A stretch of DNA of 42,678 bases. Source: Pseudoxanthomonas mexicana. Its GTDB lineage: Bacteria > Pseudomonadota > Gammaproteobacteria > Xanthomonadales > Xanthomonadaceae. Below the pieces are notes generated by a model. The model made no database searches, was not told the origin of the DNA, and saw only the letters and a list, made by a program, of their open reading frames with translations. Position numbers and translations under genes: made by a program. This document shows, piece by piece, positions 34,640-42,610 of the stretch (its first letter is position 1; the number at the start of each line of letters is the position of its first letter). Where the stretch lies: the NCBI RefSeq assembly GCF_001556105.1, contig NZ_LSIF01000104.1, positions 7,501 through 50,178 of the forward strand. The letters run 5' to 3'.

Positions 34640-35029
34640 TCAGGCGTGCGCCATCCATTGCCGCAGCAGCAGCTGCAACGCAGCCGCATGCGCATCCACG
34701 TCATGCACGCCGCTGGCGGACCAGGTCGCGCGGTCCGCGCCCAACCACGTCAGCCGCTTCTCCGCATCGGTGATCGCGCCCTTCGGTATCGCGCGCTTGG
34801 TCGCGCCCAGATGCAGCACGAGCAGCACGCGATCCGTGCGCCGCAACTGCATCGTCGCGAAATGTCGCTCCTCCAGATGAAAGCTCGGCGCGTTCCACTT
34901 GATGCCTTCGCCGATGCGCGGGTCAGCGGCGAGGACCATCGCGCGCAGGCGACGGATGGTCGGTTCCTGCGGATGCGCCAGCGCCTTCAGGAACGTATCC
35001 ACTTCGGTCAGCGGCGTGGATGTGCCCAT
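34640..35029 (-). CDS. DUF1801 (YdhG-like) protein
   Basis: A 129-residue cytosolic protein of the DUF1801/YdhG fold, a small alpha+beta domain related to frataxin-like structures. Typical features are [20 protein letters not shown] at the start, then [17 protein letters not shown], and [17 protein letters not shown]. The ATG at 35029 was chosen because family similarity begins there; the frame extends upstream to 35122 without any match. It is divergent from the alcohol dehydrogenase gene, and the FNR box between them lies about 115 bases from its start. Function unknown. Confidence 0.82.
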   Translation of the reverse strand: MGTSTPLTEVDTFLKALAHPQEPTIRRLRAMVLAADPRIGEGIKWNAPSFHLEERHFATMQLRRTDRVLLVLHLGATKRAIPKGAITDAEKRLTWLGADRATWSASGVHDVDAHAAALQLLLRQWMAHA

Positions 35030-35142
35030 GGTATCGCGCTGCTCCCGTCCACGCGCCGGCCGGCGTTGTCGCGAACTTACCCGCACAAGGCTGTCATCAC
35101 CACCCCGCTCACCGACGGGCATCCGCCCGCACCGGTGTGGCG

Positions 35143-35156
35143 TTGATCAGGATCAA
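35143..35156. promoter_or_regulatory. Perfect FNR/ANR box
   Basis: TTGATCAGGATCAA matches the FNR/ANR consensus TTGAT-N4-ATCAA exactly, within a longer 8+2+8 palindrome (CGTTGATC at 35141-35148, GATCAACG at 35151-35158). Its centre (35149.5) is 41.5 bases before the start predicted from the -10 box, the class II activator position. Confidence 0.75.
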
Positions 35157-35178
35157 CGTGCCGCTCATCCGTTCGCCG

Positions 35179-35184
35179 TACGGT
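35179..35184 (+). promoter_or_regulatory. -10 element of the FNR-dependent adh promoter
   Basis: TACGGT, with a predicted start near 35191 and a 26-base leader to the ATG at 35217. There is no -35 box, its place being taken by the FNR/ANR box, as in class II activated promoters. Confidence 0.5.
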
Positions 35185-35216
35185 GGATCTCCATCAGCTA
35201 CTCACAGGAGCATGGA

Positions 35217-36245
35217 ATGGACAGCACCATGAAAGCCGCCGTCGTGCGGGCGTTCGGCAAGCCGCTGGCGATCGAAGAGGTACCGGTGCCGCGCCCGGCG
35301 GCGGGCGACCTGCTGGTGAAGATCGAGGCCTGCGGCGTCTGCCACACCGACCTGCATGCGGCCGAGGGCGACTGGCCGGTCAAGCCCAACCCGCCCTTCA
35401 TCCCCGGGCACGAAGGCGTCGGCCATGTCGTCGCCGTCGGTGCCGGCGTCACCCACGTGAAGGAAGGCGACCGGGTCGGCATCCCGTGGCTGTACTCGGC
35501 CTGCGGTTATTGCGAGCACTGCCTGGGCGGCTGGGAAACGCTGTGCGAGACGCAGCAGAACACCGGCTACTCGATCAACGGCGGTTTCGCCGAGTACGCG
35601 CTGGCCAATGCCGGCTACGTCGGCCACCTGCCGAAGACCATCGGCTTCGTCGAGATCGCACCGATCCTCTGCGCCGGCGTCACCGTCTACAAGGGATTGA
35701 AAGTCACCGACACCCAGCCCGGCGACTGGGTGGTGATCTCCGGCATCGGCGGCCTCGGCCACATGGCCGTGCAGTACGCCAAGGCGATGGGCCTGAACGT
35801 GGCCGCGGTGGACGTCGACGATACCAAGCTCGATCTCGCCCGCCGCCTCGGCGCGACGGTCGCCGTCAACGCGAAGACCACCGACCCGGTCGCCTACCTG
35901 AAGAAGGAGATCGGCGGCGCGCACGGCGCCCTGGTGACCGCGGTGTCGCCGAAGGCGTTCGAGCAGGCCATCGGCATGGTGCGCCGTGGCGGCACCGTGT
36001 CGCTCAACGGCCTGCCGCCGGGACAGTTCCCGCTCGACATCTTCGGCATGGTGCTCAACGGGATCACCGTGCGCGGCTCCATCGTCGGCACGCGGCTGGA
36101 CCTGCAGGAATCGCTCGACTTCGCGGCGATGGGCAAGGTGGCCGCCACCGTGGCGACCGACCGGCTGGAGAACATCAACGAGGTGTTCGACCGCATGCGG
36201 GCCGGCGCCATCGAAGGCCGCATCGTGCTGGACTTCGCCGCCTGA
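35217..36245 (+). CDS. adhP: Zinc-dependent alcohol dehydrogenase (AdhP-type)
   Basis: A 342-residue medium-chain dehydrogenase interconverting alcohols and aldehydes with NAD. Catalytic zinc ligands are Cys in ACGVCHTD, His in PGHEGVG and the later Cys; the structural zinc is held by [15 protein letters not shown]. The NAD-binding motif is GIGGLGHMA with an acidic residue ending the next strand (AVDVDD), indicating NAD preference. AGGAG six bases before the ATG at 35217 fixes the start. A perfect FNR/ANR box at class II spacing predicts strong induction when oxygen is low, consistent with fermentative ethanol formation or redox balancing. Confidence 0.94.
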   Translation: MDSTMKAAVVRAFGKPLAIEEVPVPRPAAGDLLVKIEACGVCHTDLHAAEGDWPVKPNPPFIPGHEGVGHVVAVGAGVTHVKEGDRVGIPWLYSACGYCEHCLGGWETLCETQQNTGYSINGGFAEYALANAGYVGHLPKTIGFVEIAPILCAGVTVYKGLKVTDTQPGDWVVISGIGGLGHMAVQYAKAMGLNVAAVDVDDTKLDLARRLGATVAVNAKTTDPVAYLKKEIGGAHGALVTAVSPKAFEQAIGMVRRGGTVSLNGLPPGQFPLDIFGMVLNGITVRGSIVGTRLDLQESLDFAAMGKVAATVATDRLENINEVFDRMRAGAIEGRIVLDFAA

Positions 36246-36266
36246 CCGCCATGCCGGCATGACCCT

Positions 36267-36665
36267 TCAGTCTCCTGCCGGCGATGTGTAGGCAGGAGAC
36301 GCCTGCTGCACCGCCATCATCGCCTTTCCGCGGCCTGCCGGCAGCGGCTGGATGCGCAGGCCGCGATGACGGCACAGGTCGATGGCCGGGTACAGCGCGC
36401 TGCGGCCATTGGCGAATTCCACTCTCACGTCGTGGACGCATTGCCCGCCCGCGACCTGCACGGTGACGGCACCGCCACCGCCCGGCACGGCGGCATCGCG
36501 CAGCACTTCGTTCCACACCGTGCCGCCGGCGGGCGTCGCGGCGACCGAGACGATCCGGTCGTGCGCACGGTTGATCAGGTCCAGGTAGTGGGTACGTTCA
36601 CCGGCGACAGCGGTGAAGGCGGTCATGGATGCGGCAAGCAGGACGAGGGCGGACAGGCGGCGCAT
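36267..36665 (-). CDS. Secreted small protein of unknown function
   Basis: A 132-residue exported protein that I do not recognise. MRRLSALVLLAASMTAFTAV followed by AGE is a signal peptide; GGAGA eight bases before the ATG at 36665 confirms the start. The mature protein has THYLDLINRAHDRIVSVAATP, then a Gly/Val-rich beta-like region (GGGGAVTVQVAGGQCVHDVR) with two cysteines, CVHDV and DLCRHRG, that may form a disulfide. It is divergent from the LytS/LytTR operon, and the repeats in the 200-base gap could control both. Possibly the pathway's output, but that is inference. Confidence 0.7.
   Translation of the reverse strand: MRRLSALVLLAASMTAFTAVAGERTHYLDLINRAHDRIVSVAATPAGGTVWNEVLRDAAVPGGGGAVTVQVAGGQCVHDVRVEFANGRSALYPAIDLCRHRGLRIQPLPAGRGKAMMAVQQASPAYTSPAGD
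36270..36300. terminator. Perfect 10-bp stem-loop between adh and the convergent small gene
   Basis: GTCTCCTGCC (36270-36279) and GGCAGGAGAC (36291-36300) pair around an 11-base loop. It covers the last codons of the minus-strand gene and lies 25 bases after the adh stop. No T run follows on either strand, so function as a terminator is uncertain. Confidence 0.4.
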
Positions 36666-36760
36666 GGCGTGGTCTCCGGTGGGATAGGGGCCATCGGATG
36701 CGCGGCGCGCGTACCGTGGCGACCGCATCTCGCGCCTGACCGGAGAAGGCCACAACGGAT

Positions 36761-36798
36761 TCGTGACGAATCGTCGTGCCGTCGTGACGAATCGTCGT
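36761..36798. promoter_or_regulatory. Two direct repeats with 21-base period, candidate LytTR sites
   Basis: TCGTGACGAATCGTCGT occurs at 36761-36777 and again at 36782-36798, identical over 17 bases with a 21-base period. Each holds the dyad GACGA-A-TCGTC. LytTR regulators bind 9-bp direct repeats whose starts are 21-22 bases apart, on one face of the helix. The sequence itself is not the classic LytTR consensus, so the link rests on spacing and context. Confidence 0.5.
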
Positions 36799-36814
36799 CC
36801 GTGCCCTTCGCGCC

Positions 36815-36843
36815 TTTCCGTCGCCCCCACACCGCCCTACGAT
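36815..36843 (+). promoter_or_regulatory. Probable promoter of the LytS/LytTR operon
   Basis: TTTCCG at 36815-36820, 17 bases, TACGAT at 36838-36843. The -35 is poor, as expected for an activated promoter, and the direct repeats lie just upstream at about -50 to -90. Confidence 0.4.
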
Positions 36844-36867
36844 GCGGACGCCGATTGGGAGTTCCGC

Positions 36868-37974
36868 ATGAAGATCCGCCTGGGCAATACCGAGATCGGC
36901 CTGGTCCGCTACCTGGCCTTGTGGACGGCGGTCGCGCTGTTGTTCACCCTGCAGACGAAGCTCAACAACGGCCTGCACCGTCCCAACTGGCCGTTGTGGG
37001 ATCTGGTCCGCTGGTCGTTGATCCAGTGGTACACGTGGGCGGCGCTTGCGCCGCTCGTGTTCCGCCTGGCCGAACGGTATCCGGTGAGCAGCCCGCTGCG
37101 CTTGCGCGGGCTGGGCAAGCAGCTGGTGGCCAGCCTGTGCACGACCTTCGTCGCGATGATGATGGGCGCGCTGGTCTCCACGCTGTTCGAGCCCAGCGGC
37201 TTTTTCGAACAGCTCGGCTACTTCCTGGAACAGCACTTCGCCATCGGCCTGCTGACCTACTGGTTGCTGTTCGCCATCCAGCAGGCCATCCACTTCCATG
37301 CCGAGAAGGCGCGGCGCGAACTCGAAGCCAGCCGGATGGCGACCGAGCTCGCGCAGTCGCGACTGCAGGTGCTGAAGACGCAACTGCAACCGCACTTCCT
37401 GTTCAACACGCTGCACGCCATCGTCACCCTGCTGGACGAAGACAAGCTGTCCGCCGAAGACATGCTGCTGCGGCTGAGCGAACTGCTGCGCGCGTTTCTG
37501 GAGGACTACGACGGCCAGGAGATCCCGCTGCGGCGCGAGCTGGAACTGCTCGAGCTGTATCTCGGCATCCAGCGGCATCGCTTCAAGGACCGGCTCACCA
37601 CGCGCATCCATGTCGCCCCGGACGTACTGGACGCGGCCGTACCCAGCCTGGTGCTGCAGCCGCTCGTGGAGAATGCGATCCGCTACGGCATCGGCCAGCA
37701 CGTCGGCGACGACTGCGTCGAGATCGACTGCCGGCGCGAGGGCGGCGTACTGTGCATCGATGTGCGCAACTTCAACAGCACGCTGGACGAGGGCGGCCAC
37801 GCCGGCGGCCACGGCATCGGCCTGTCGAATACGCGGATGCGCATGCGCGAACTCTATGGCGACGACGCCAGCCTGCGGCTGGACCTGATCGTCCCGCGCG
37901 GCGTCGCCTGCCGGCTGCGCCTCCCGTTCCACAAACTGGACGACGACGTGCTGCCGGAGCACGCGCCCGCATGA
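36868..37974 (+). CDS. LytS-type membrane sensor histidine kinase
   Basis: A 368-residue kinase. Four hydrophobic spans at about 14-30, 50-66, 86-106 and 123-141 anchor it with almost no periplasmic domain, then a short coiled coil (ARRELEASRMATELAQ) leads to the His_kinase module: LKTQLQPHFLFNTLHAI with the phosphorylated His176, and the ATPase part with LQPLVENAIRYGI (N box) and GIGLSNTRMRM (G box). GGGAG seven bases upstream supports the ATG. Its end overlaps the regulator gene by four bases (ATGA). With so little outside the membrane, it may sense a membrane or lipophilic signal. Confidence 0.92.
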   Translation: MKIRLGNTEIGLVRYLALWTAVALLFTLQTKLNNGLHRPNWPLWDLVRWSLIQWYTWAALAPLVFRLAERYPVSSPLRLRGLGKQLVASLCTTFVAMMMGALVSTLFEPSGFFEQLGYFLEQHFAIGLLTYWLLFAIQQAIHFHAEKARRELEASRMATELAQSRLQVLKTQLQPHFLFNTLHAIVTLLDEDKLSAEDMLLRLSELLRAFLEDYDGQEIPLRRELELLELYLGIQRHRFKDRLTTRIHVAPDVLDAAVPSLVLQPLVENAIRYGIGQHVGDDCVEIDCRREGGVLCIDVRNFNSTLDEGGHAGGHGIGLSNTRMRMRELYGDDASLRLDLIVPRGVACRLRLPFHKLDDDVLPEHAPA

Positions 37975-38750
37975 GCCTCACCGCGCTGGTCGTCGATGAC
38001 GAACCGATCGCGCGCCACGCGGTGCTCCGGCTGTTGCGCGAGGATCCGGACATCGAGGTCGTCGGCGAATGCGGCGATGGCGTGTCCGCGGTGGCCGCGA
38101 TCCGCGACCGGTCGCCGGACCTGGTGTTCCTCGACATCCAGATGCCGGCCATCACCGGCCTGGACGTGGTGGCGACGATCGGCGCGGCACGCATGCCGGC
38201 GACCATCTTCGTCACCGCCTACGAGCAGTTCGCCGTGCGCGCGTTCGAGGCGAACGCGGTCGACTACCTGGTGAAGCCGTTCAGCCGCGACCGCTTCACC
38301 GAAACGCTGCGCCGGGCGAAGCAGCGGCTGGCCAGCGCACGCGGTGCCGACGCGGACACGACCGCGCGCATCATGCAGGCGCTGGCGTCGCTGCAGCAGC
38401 GCGATGCCTACCTGGAACGGCTGCCGGTGCGCGAGGACGAGCGCGTGGTGCTGGTCGACGTGGACGACATCGTCTGGATCAAGGCCAGCGGCAACACGGT
38501 GCGCCTGCACCTGGCCGACCGCGTGCATGAACTGCGCGACACGATGTCCGCGCTGGCCGCACGCCTCGATCCGCGCCGCTTCGCCCGCGTGCATCGTTCG
38601 GCGATCATCAACATCCGCCGGGTCAAGGACATCCACCCGTGGTTCAACGGCTACCACGTGGTGACCATGGATACCGGCCAGCAGCTGCGCATGAGCCGCT
38701 ACCAGCACGAGGCGTTCCTGAAACTGGCGACGTTGCGGCGCGACGGTTAG
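37971..38750 (+). CDS. LytTR-family response regulator
   Basis: A 259-residue regulator. The receiver domain has VVDDEP, FLDIQMP with the phosphorylated Asp55, TAYEQFA and DYLVKPF. A linker of about 35 residues leads to the LytTR DNA-binding domain (about 150-259), with IVWIKASGNTVRLHL and RFARVHRSAIINIRRV typical of AlgR/LytR relatives. It is cotranslated with the kinase (ATGA overlap). The 21-base-period repeats before the operon are plausible binding sites, giving autoregulation. AlgR-type proteins of related bacteria control exopolysaccharide and type IV pili; the targets here are unknown. Confidence 0.94.
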   Translation: MSLTALVVDDEPIARHAVLRLLREDPDIEVVGECGDGVSAVAAIRDRSPDLVFLDIQMPAITGLDVVATIGAARMPATIFVTAYEQFAVRAFEANAVDYLVKPFSRDRFTETLRRAKQRLASARGADADTTARIMQALASLQQRDAYLERLPVREDERVVLVDVDDIVWIKASGNTVRLHLADRVHELRDTMSALAARLDPRRFARVHRSAIINIRRVKDIHPWFNGYHVVTMDTGQQLRMSRYQHEAFLKLATLRRDG

Positions 38751-38968
38751 CCGGGCGTGTCCTGCGCATCGTGGTCGATCACGCGTGCCGCTTGCGACCA
38801 TGGTGTGCTCGTCGGGCCGTTCGACAACCACGTCCACCCGGTGCGTCCGCTGGATCGACAGGCCCACCTTCTGCTGCACGCGTATATTTCCGGCAGGATT
38901 GACGTGCGTCCTACCTGGTCTGCACTCAGGTCCACCAGGACCAACGCGGAAACCCCGCGGCCGGCCAG
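38751..38968. other. Gap without a recognised gene
   Basis: This 218-base stretch between the response regulator and the convergent deacetylase has open frames on both strands but no start with a Shine-Dalgarno and no recognisable protein. I see no terminator with a T run. Confidence 0.5.
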
Positions 38969-39946
38969 CTATTCCGACTCCACCCCGGCCAGTGCCAGCA
39001 CCCATCCCGGCACCACCGGCTCGCCGGCGTAGAAGTCCTTCGGTTGCTTCTCCGCCATCGCCCAGCGGTGCAGCCAGCTGGGACCATAGCGGCCGTTGTA
39101 ACCGTCCTCGCCACGCGCGTACGCGGGATCGCGCAGCGCCTCATCCAGCGTCACCACGCGGTAGCCGCGCCGCTGCACGCCCGCGACCAGCGCCGCGTAG
39201 GCGACGGCATTGAGTTCGTTGGCGTGCAGCAGCCACACCTGCGGCAGCGCATAACCCAGCAACGCCTGCGACTGCGCTTCGTAGTAGTCGACCTTGTTGA
39301 GCATGTACGGGATATAGCCGCGCCGCAGCCGCTCCAGCGTGGCGTCGCGTTCGGGCGTGTCGGGCTGGCCGTCGAGCATGTTGGCGTAGGCGAACGCCCA
39401 GACCCATTCGCCGTTGTCGACGGTCACCGGCGCGATCCGGTAACCGTGCCCACCGAGGAAGGCGGACAGTGTGGCGCGGTCCTCCGGCGTACGGCCGGCG
39501 CGCAGGTAGGGATGGCGGAACCAGCGCGGCACCTGTCCGCGTTCCGCCAGCAGCGGCCGCAACACGCGCTCGCCATCGAGGATGTCCTGCTGGAACGCCG
39601 GCAGTCCCACGGCATGGACATCGAGATGGCCGTGCGTGTGGTTGCCCAGTTCGTGGCCCGCGTCCAGCCAGTCGCGCAGCATCGCCACGCGCGACGGCTG
39701 CACCTGCCCGTCGACCTCCAGCTTGCCCTCGTTGACGAAGCCCACCACCGGCACGCCGGCCTGCTTCAGCTGCGCCATGAGCTGCGCGTGGCGCGAGGCA
39801 AGTTCCGCCGGTGGCGTCCTGTCCATCCGCTGCCAGGGCAGGTCGTCGATGGTGATGGCGATGCGGCGGTCGGGACCGGACGCGTGCGCCACCACGGACA
39901 CCGCCAGCAGGAGCAGTGCAGACAGCGCACGATGGACAGGTCGCAT
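38969..39946 (-). CDS. Exported polysaccharide deacetylase (NodB fold)
   Basis: A 325-residue carbohydrate esterase 4 family protein. A signal peptide (MRPVHRALSALLLLAVSVVA) leads to the NodB domain: AITIDDLP with the catalytic Asp pair, GHELGNHTHGH with the metal-binding His pair, and RWFRHPYLRAG with the catalytic Arg region. WLLHANELNA near the C-terminus carries the second catalytic His candidate. I start at the ATG at 39946, which gives the signal peptide; 15 more residues are in frame upstream. Substrate could be peptidoglycan or an exopolysaccharide; it cannot be told here. It stands alone. Confidence 0.88.
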   Translation of the reverse strand: MRPVHRALSALLLLAVSVVAHASGPDRRIAITIDDLPWQRMDRTPPAELASRHAQLMAQLKQAGVPVVGFVNEGKLEVDGQVQPSRVAMLRDWLDAGHELGNHTHGHLDVHAVGLPAFQQDILDGERVLRPLLAERGQVPRWFRHPYLRAGRTPEDRATLSAFLGGHGYRIAPVTVDNGEWVWAFAYANMLDGQPDTPERDATLERLRRGYIPYMLNKVDYYEAQSQALLGYALPQVWLLHANELNAVAYAALVAGVQRRGYRVVTLDEALRDPAYARGEDGYNGRYGPSWLHRWAMAEKQPKDFYAGEPVVPGWVLALAGVESE

Positions 39947-40106
39947 CAGCAGGAACCGCAGGCGGAGGGAACCCGAGCTTAGCCAGCACACGCGATCATC
40001 GGCAACCGCGCGACCATTTCCATACCTTCACACCACGTGACGAGCCATGTCCTGCCGATGCGGCATGATGCGTAGGAAGGACTACGAACTCCGAAGGATC
40101 CACCTG

Positions 40107-41150
40107 ATGCGTGCATGGCTGTTGCTGCCCCTCCTGCTGCTGTCTTCCTTCGCCGCGCGTGCGGCCGATGCCTGTCCGCAGTTGTCGCAACAAGCGCCCT
40201 CTGACGTCGCCACCCGTATCGCCGCGGTCGCCTGCCGCGAGCACCTGATGTGGTACCGCCCCTTCATCGACCGCAACGGCCGGCTGGCGAACGCGCCGAT
40301 GATGGAAGCCGAGTCGTCGCTGCTGTCGATCGGCGACGACCGCGCCTGGCAGCGCGTCGCGCGCTACTGGCGCGACAGCGGCCTGCTCGCCGCGATCGGC
40401 CACCGTCGCGGCGCGACCGATTGCCTGTATGCCTCGGCGACCGGGCCACAGGCCGAAGCCTGCCGTGGCTTCGTGGTGGACACGCCGTGGTCGGCTGCCT
40501 TCATCTCGTGGGTGATGCGCGAGGCGCGGGTGCCCGGCTTCCGCGGCTCCGGCCGGCACTTCACCTATGTGCAGGCGGCGTACCAGAACCCGTCGACCAA
40601 CGCCTTCGACGTCATCGACGTGGCGAACGCCAAGCCGGTGGTCGGCGACCTGATCTGCTACGTGCGCCAGGCCGGCCGCCTGTTCGGCCACGAAGGCCTG
40701 GCGCCGCTGTTGCGCAGCGGCAGCTCCCTCGACATGCATTGCGACATCGTGGTGGCGGTGAACCCCAACAACGACAGCACCGCGTACGCCATCGGTGGCA
40801 ACGTGCAGCAGAGCGTGACCATGCGGATGCTGCCGCTGAACCGCAACGGCGAGTTCTGGGGCGGCCTGCCGCTGCGCATCGGCGACGGCACGCTGTGCGC
40901 GCCCGACAACGAGGCGGCGTGCAACATGAATCGCCAGGACTGGGCGGCGATCCTGCGGCTGAAGGCGCCGGAGCAGTTGGCGAAGCTCCCAGGCTACCTG
41001 CCGCCCGCGCAGGACGCGCCTGGCAGCGAGTCGCCGGAGAAGGCCGAGTGCTGCATTCACTGCGTCATCGGATCGGGTGTGCCAAGGTGCCCCGCAGAAT
41101 CGACGAGCCCCGCCACTGCCGCCCCGACCTCCGACACGGAATCGCTCTGA
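40107..41150 (+). CDS. Exported DUF2272-domain protein
   Basis: A 347-residue secreted protein. MRAWLLLPLLLLSSFAARAAD is a signal peptide and AAGGA nine bases upstream supports the ATG at 40107. The body matches DUF2272: TPWSAAFISWVMREA, HFTYVQAAYQ, then VVGDLICYVR and MHCDIVV, a pattern of Cys/His positions that resembles NlpC/P60- or CHAP-like cysteine hydrolases, though catalysis is unproven. The last 35 residues are Ser/Thr/Pro-rich with CCIHC and look like an unstructured tail. Its stop overlaps the next start (TGATG), so the lipoprotein is coupled to it. Confidence 0.82.
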   Translation: MRAWLLLPLLLLSSFAARAADACPQLSQQAPSDVATRIAAVACREHLMWYRPFIDRNGRLANAPMMEAESSLLSIGDDRAWQRVARYWRDSGLLAAIGHRRGATDCLYASATGPQAEACRGFVVDTPWSAAFISWVMREARVPGFRGSGRHFTYVQAAYQNPSTNAFDVIDVANAKPVVGDLICYVRQAGRLFGHEGLAPLLRSGSSLDMHCDIVVAVNPNNDSTAYAIGGNVQQSVTMRMLPLNRNGEFWGGLPLRIGDGTLCAPDNEAACNMNRQDWAAILRLKAPEQLAKLPGYLPPAQDAPGSESPEKAECCIHCVIGSGVPRCPAESTSPATAAPTSDTESL

Positions 41151-41527
41151 TGACCCTGCACCATCGCATGCCATCGCTTGCCGGCCTCGCCTCGGCCTCC
41201 GTGTTCGCCCTGCTGCTCGGCGCGTGCGCGACGACGCCCAGCACCACGCTGGCAGCCGGACAGCAGGCGACGGTCGATGGCACCCTCGTCAGCGTGGACA
41301 CCACGCCGTGGACCTACGACGGCAGCGCCGTGGTGAAGATCGCGACCGACAACGGCCAGGTCGACGTGCACCTGCCCGCCCGCTGGAACCTGTGCAAGGC
41401 ACCGCCGCCGGACGACCTGCAATCGCTGAAGGCCGGCGACCGCGTGCGGGCCACCGGTACCGTCACCGAGGATGGCGGCCTGGTCGTCTGCGAGCGTGCG
41501 GAACACGTACTGCGCAAGACGCCCTGA
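41150..41527 (+). CDS. Small outer-membrane-type lipoprotein
   Basis: A 125-residue lipoprotein. The signal peptide ends in the lipobox LLGAC (Cys near residue 26), followed by ATTPSTT, which lacks Asp at +2, so sorting to the outer membrane is expected. The mature part is short and beta-rich: TVDGTLVSVDTTPWTYDGSA, VHLPARWNLC, LKAGDRVRATGTVTEDGGL, resembling an OB-like barrel, with a cysteine pair that may be disulfide-linked. The ATG overlaps the DUF2272 stop (TGATG). Function unknown; probably works with its upstream partner in the envelope. Confidence 0.75.
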   Translation: MTLHHRMPSLAGLASASVFALLLGACATTPSTTLAAGQQATVDGTLVSVDTTPWTYDGSAVVKIATDNGQVDVHLPARWNLCKAPPPDDLQSLKAGDRVRATGTVTEDGGLVVCERAEHVLRKTP

Positions 41528-41542
41528 CGTCAGGGCGCCCGA

Positions 41543-42517
41543 CTACGGCGCCTTCATCCAGCGCCCACTGCCCTGCGACACGACGTCGAAGCGGGCCCAT
41601 TGGCGGAACTCGTCCAAGGTGCATGCACCTGATTGGCCGGCTTGTTCGCCCGCCACGACGCGGTAGTGGATGCGATCCGTGACGGCATCGGCAGGCAGCT
41701 CGTCCTGCATCAGCACGCGACGCACACTCCACAGCTTGCCCAGTTTGCCGTTGCTGTAAGCGCGCCCCGCGATGATGTCCTGCGGATGGATAATGTTCTT
41801 CTCGGCGTGTTGCTTGGCGAGTTCCAGCAGTTCGGTGAGGTTCTCGGTGGTGATGTCGACGTAGGAGTTGAGCTGCTCCATCGCCGCGGAGAAGTCTTCC
41901 TGCGTCAGTTCGAACTGGCGCGCCGCCGGTCGCGTGGCGGGAATGGGTTGGCGGCGCTTGTGCAGGTGCGCCGGGTAGCGGCGCCACGGGAACAGCGCGT
42001 TGAAGGCGATCGCCATGGACAGGATGGCGACCACGTTGATCAGCACCGGCATCAGCAAGTAGCCGTAGCCGAGTGCGTGCATCTGCGAACCGCCGATCAC
42101 CGCCGCAAGCGCGGTGGCGCCACCGGGCGGATGGATGCAGCGCAGGTAGTACATGCCCAACACCGCGAGGCCCACGGCAAGGGCGGCGGTCCAGGCATGG
42201 CCGGGAAACAGCTTCTGGCAGCTCACGCCGATGAAGGCCGACAGCAGGTGGCCGCCCACTACGGCCCAAGGCTGCGACAGCGCGCCCTGCGGCACGGCGA
42301 ACAGCAGCACGGCGGACGCGCCCATCGAGGTGACCATCAGCGCGCCGCCGACGGCGCCGGCCGCGTGTTCGGGGAACGTCCAGCGGGTCAGCCAGTACAC
42401 CGCCACGATGCCGAGCAGCGCGCCGATGCCGGAGATCCACTTCTCGCCGTGGCGGGTGGTGTTGCGCTCGATGCCCAGCAGCAGGCGCAACTCGGTCAGG
42501 CGGGACGGCGGGCTCAT
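41543..42517 (-). CDS. HPP-family membrane protein with C-terminal cytosolic domain
   Basis: A 324-residue integral membrane protein. The HPP motif is clear (CIHPPGGATALAAVIGG) within about four to five membrane helices between residues 28 and 175. After HLHKRRQPIPATRPAAR comes a roughly 130-residue soluble domain starting LTQEDFSAAMEQLNSYVDI, whereas many HPP proteins carry CBS domains there. HPP proteins are linked to nitrite transport in some photosynthetic organisms, but bacterial roles are mostly unknown. The ATG at 42517 is the likeliest start, since hydrophobic content and family match begin there, though the Shine-Dalgarno is weak. Confidence 0.83.
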   Translation of the reverse strand: MSPPSRLTELRLLLGIERNTTRHGEKWISGIGALLGIVAVYWLTRWTFPEHAAGAVGGALMVTSMGASAVLLFAVPQGALSQPWAVVGGHLLSAFIGVSCQKLFPGHAWTAALAVGLAVLGMYYLRCIHPPGGATALAAVIGGSQMHALGYGYLLMPVLINVVAILSMAIAFNALFPWRRYPAHLHKRRQPIPATRPAARQFELTQEDFSAAMEQLNSYVDITTENLTELLELAKQHAEKNIIHPQDIIAGRAYSNGKLGKLWSVRRVLMQDELPADAVTDRIHYRVVAGEQAGQSGACTLDEFRQWARFDVVSQGSGRWMKAP

Positions 42518-42610
42518 GGGCGGATAAACAATGAGGAGGCGACGCAGTCTATGCGAACGCCGCGCCCGTTCCGCCACGTAGGGCGGGCCCAGGCCCGCCA
42601 TCGCGGAACA

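Noticed and set aside
32168..34704. Long minus-strand frames opposite the GGDEF-EAL gene
   Set aside because: Antisense shadows; the plus-strand protein has all domain motifs.
38751..38968. Short frames of 60-90 codons in the gap after the response regulator
   Set aside because: No Shine-Dalgarno, no family resemblance, and both strands are open by chance.
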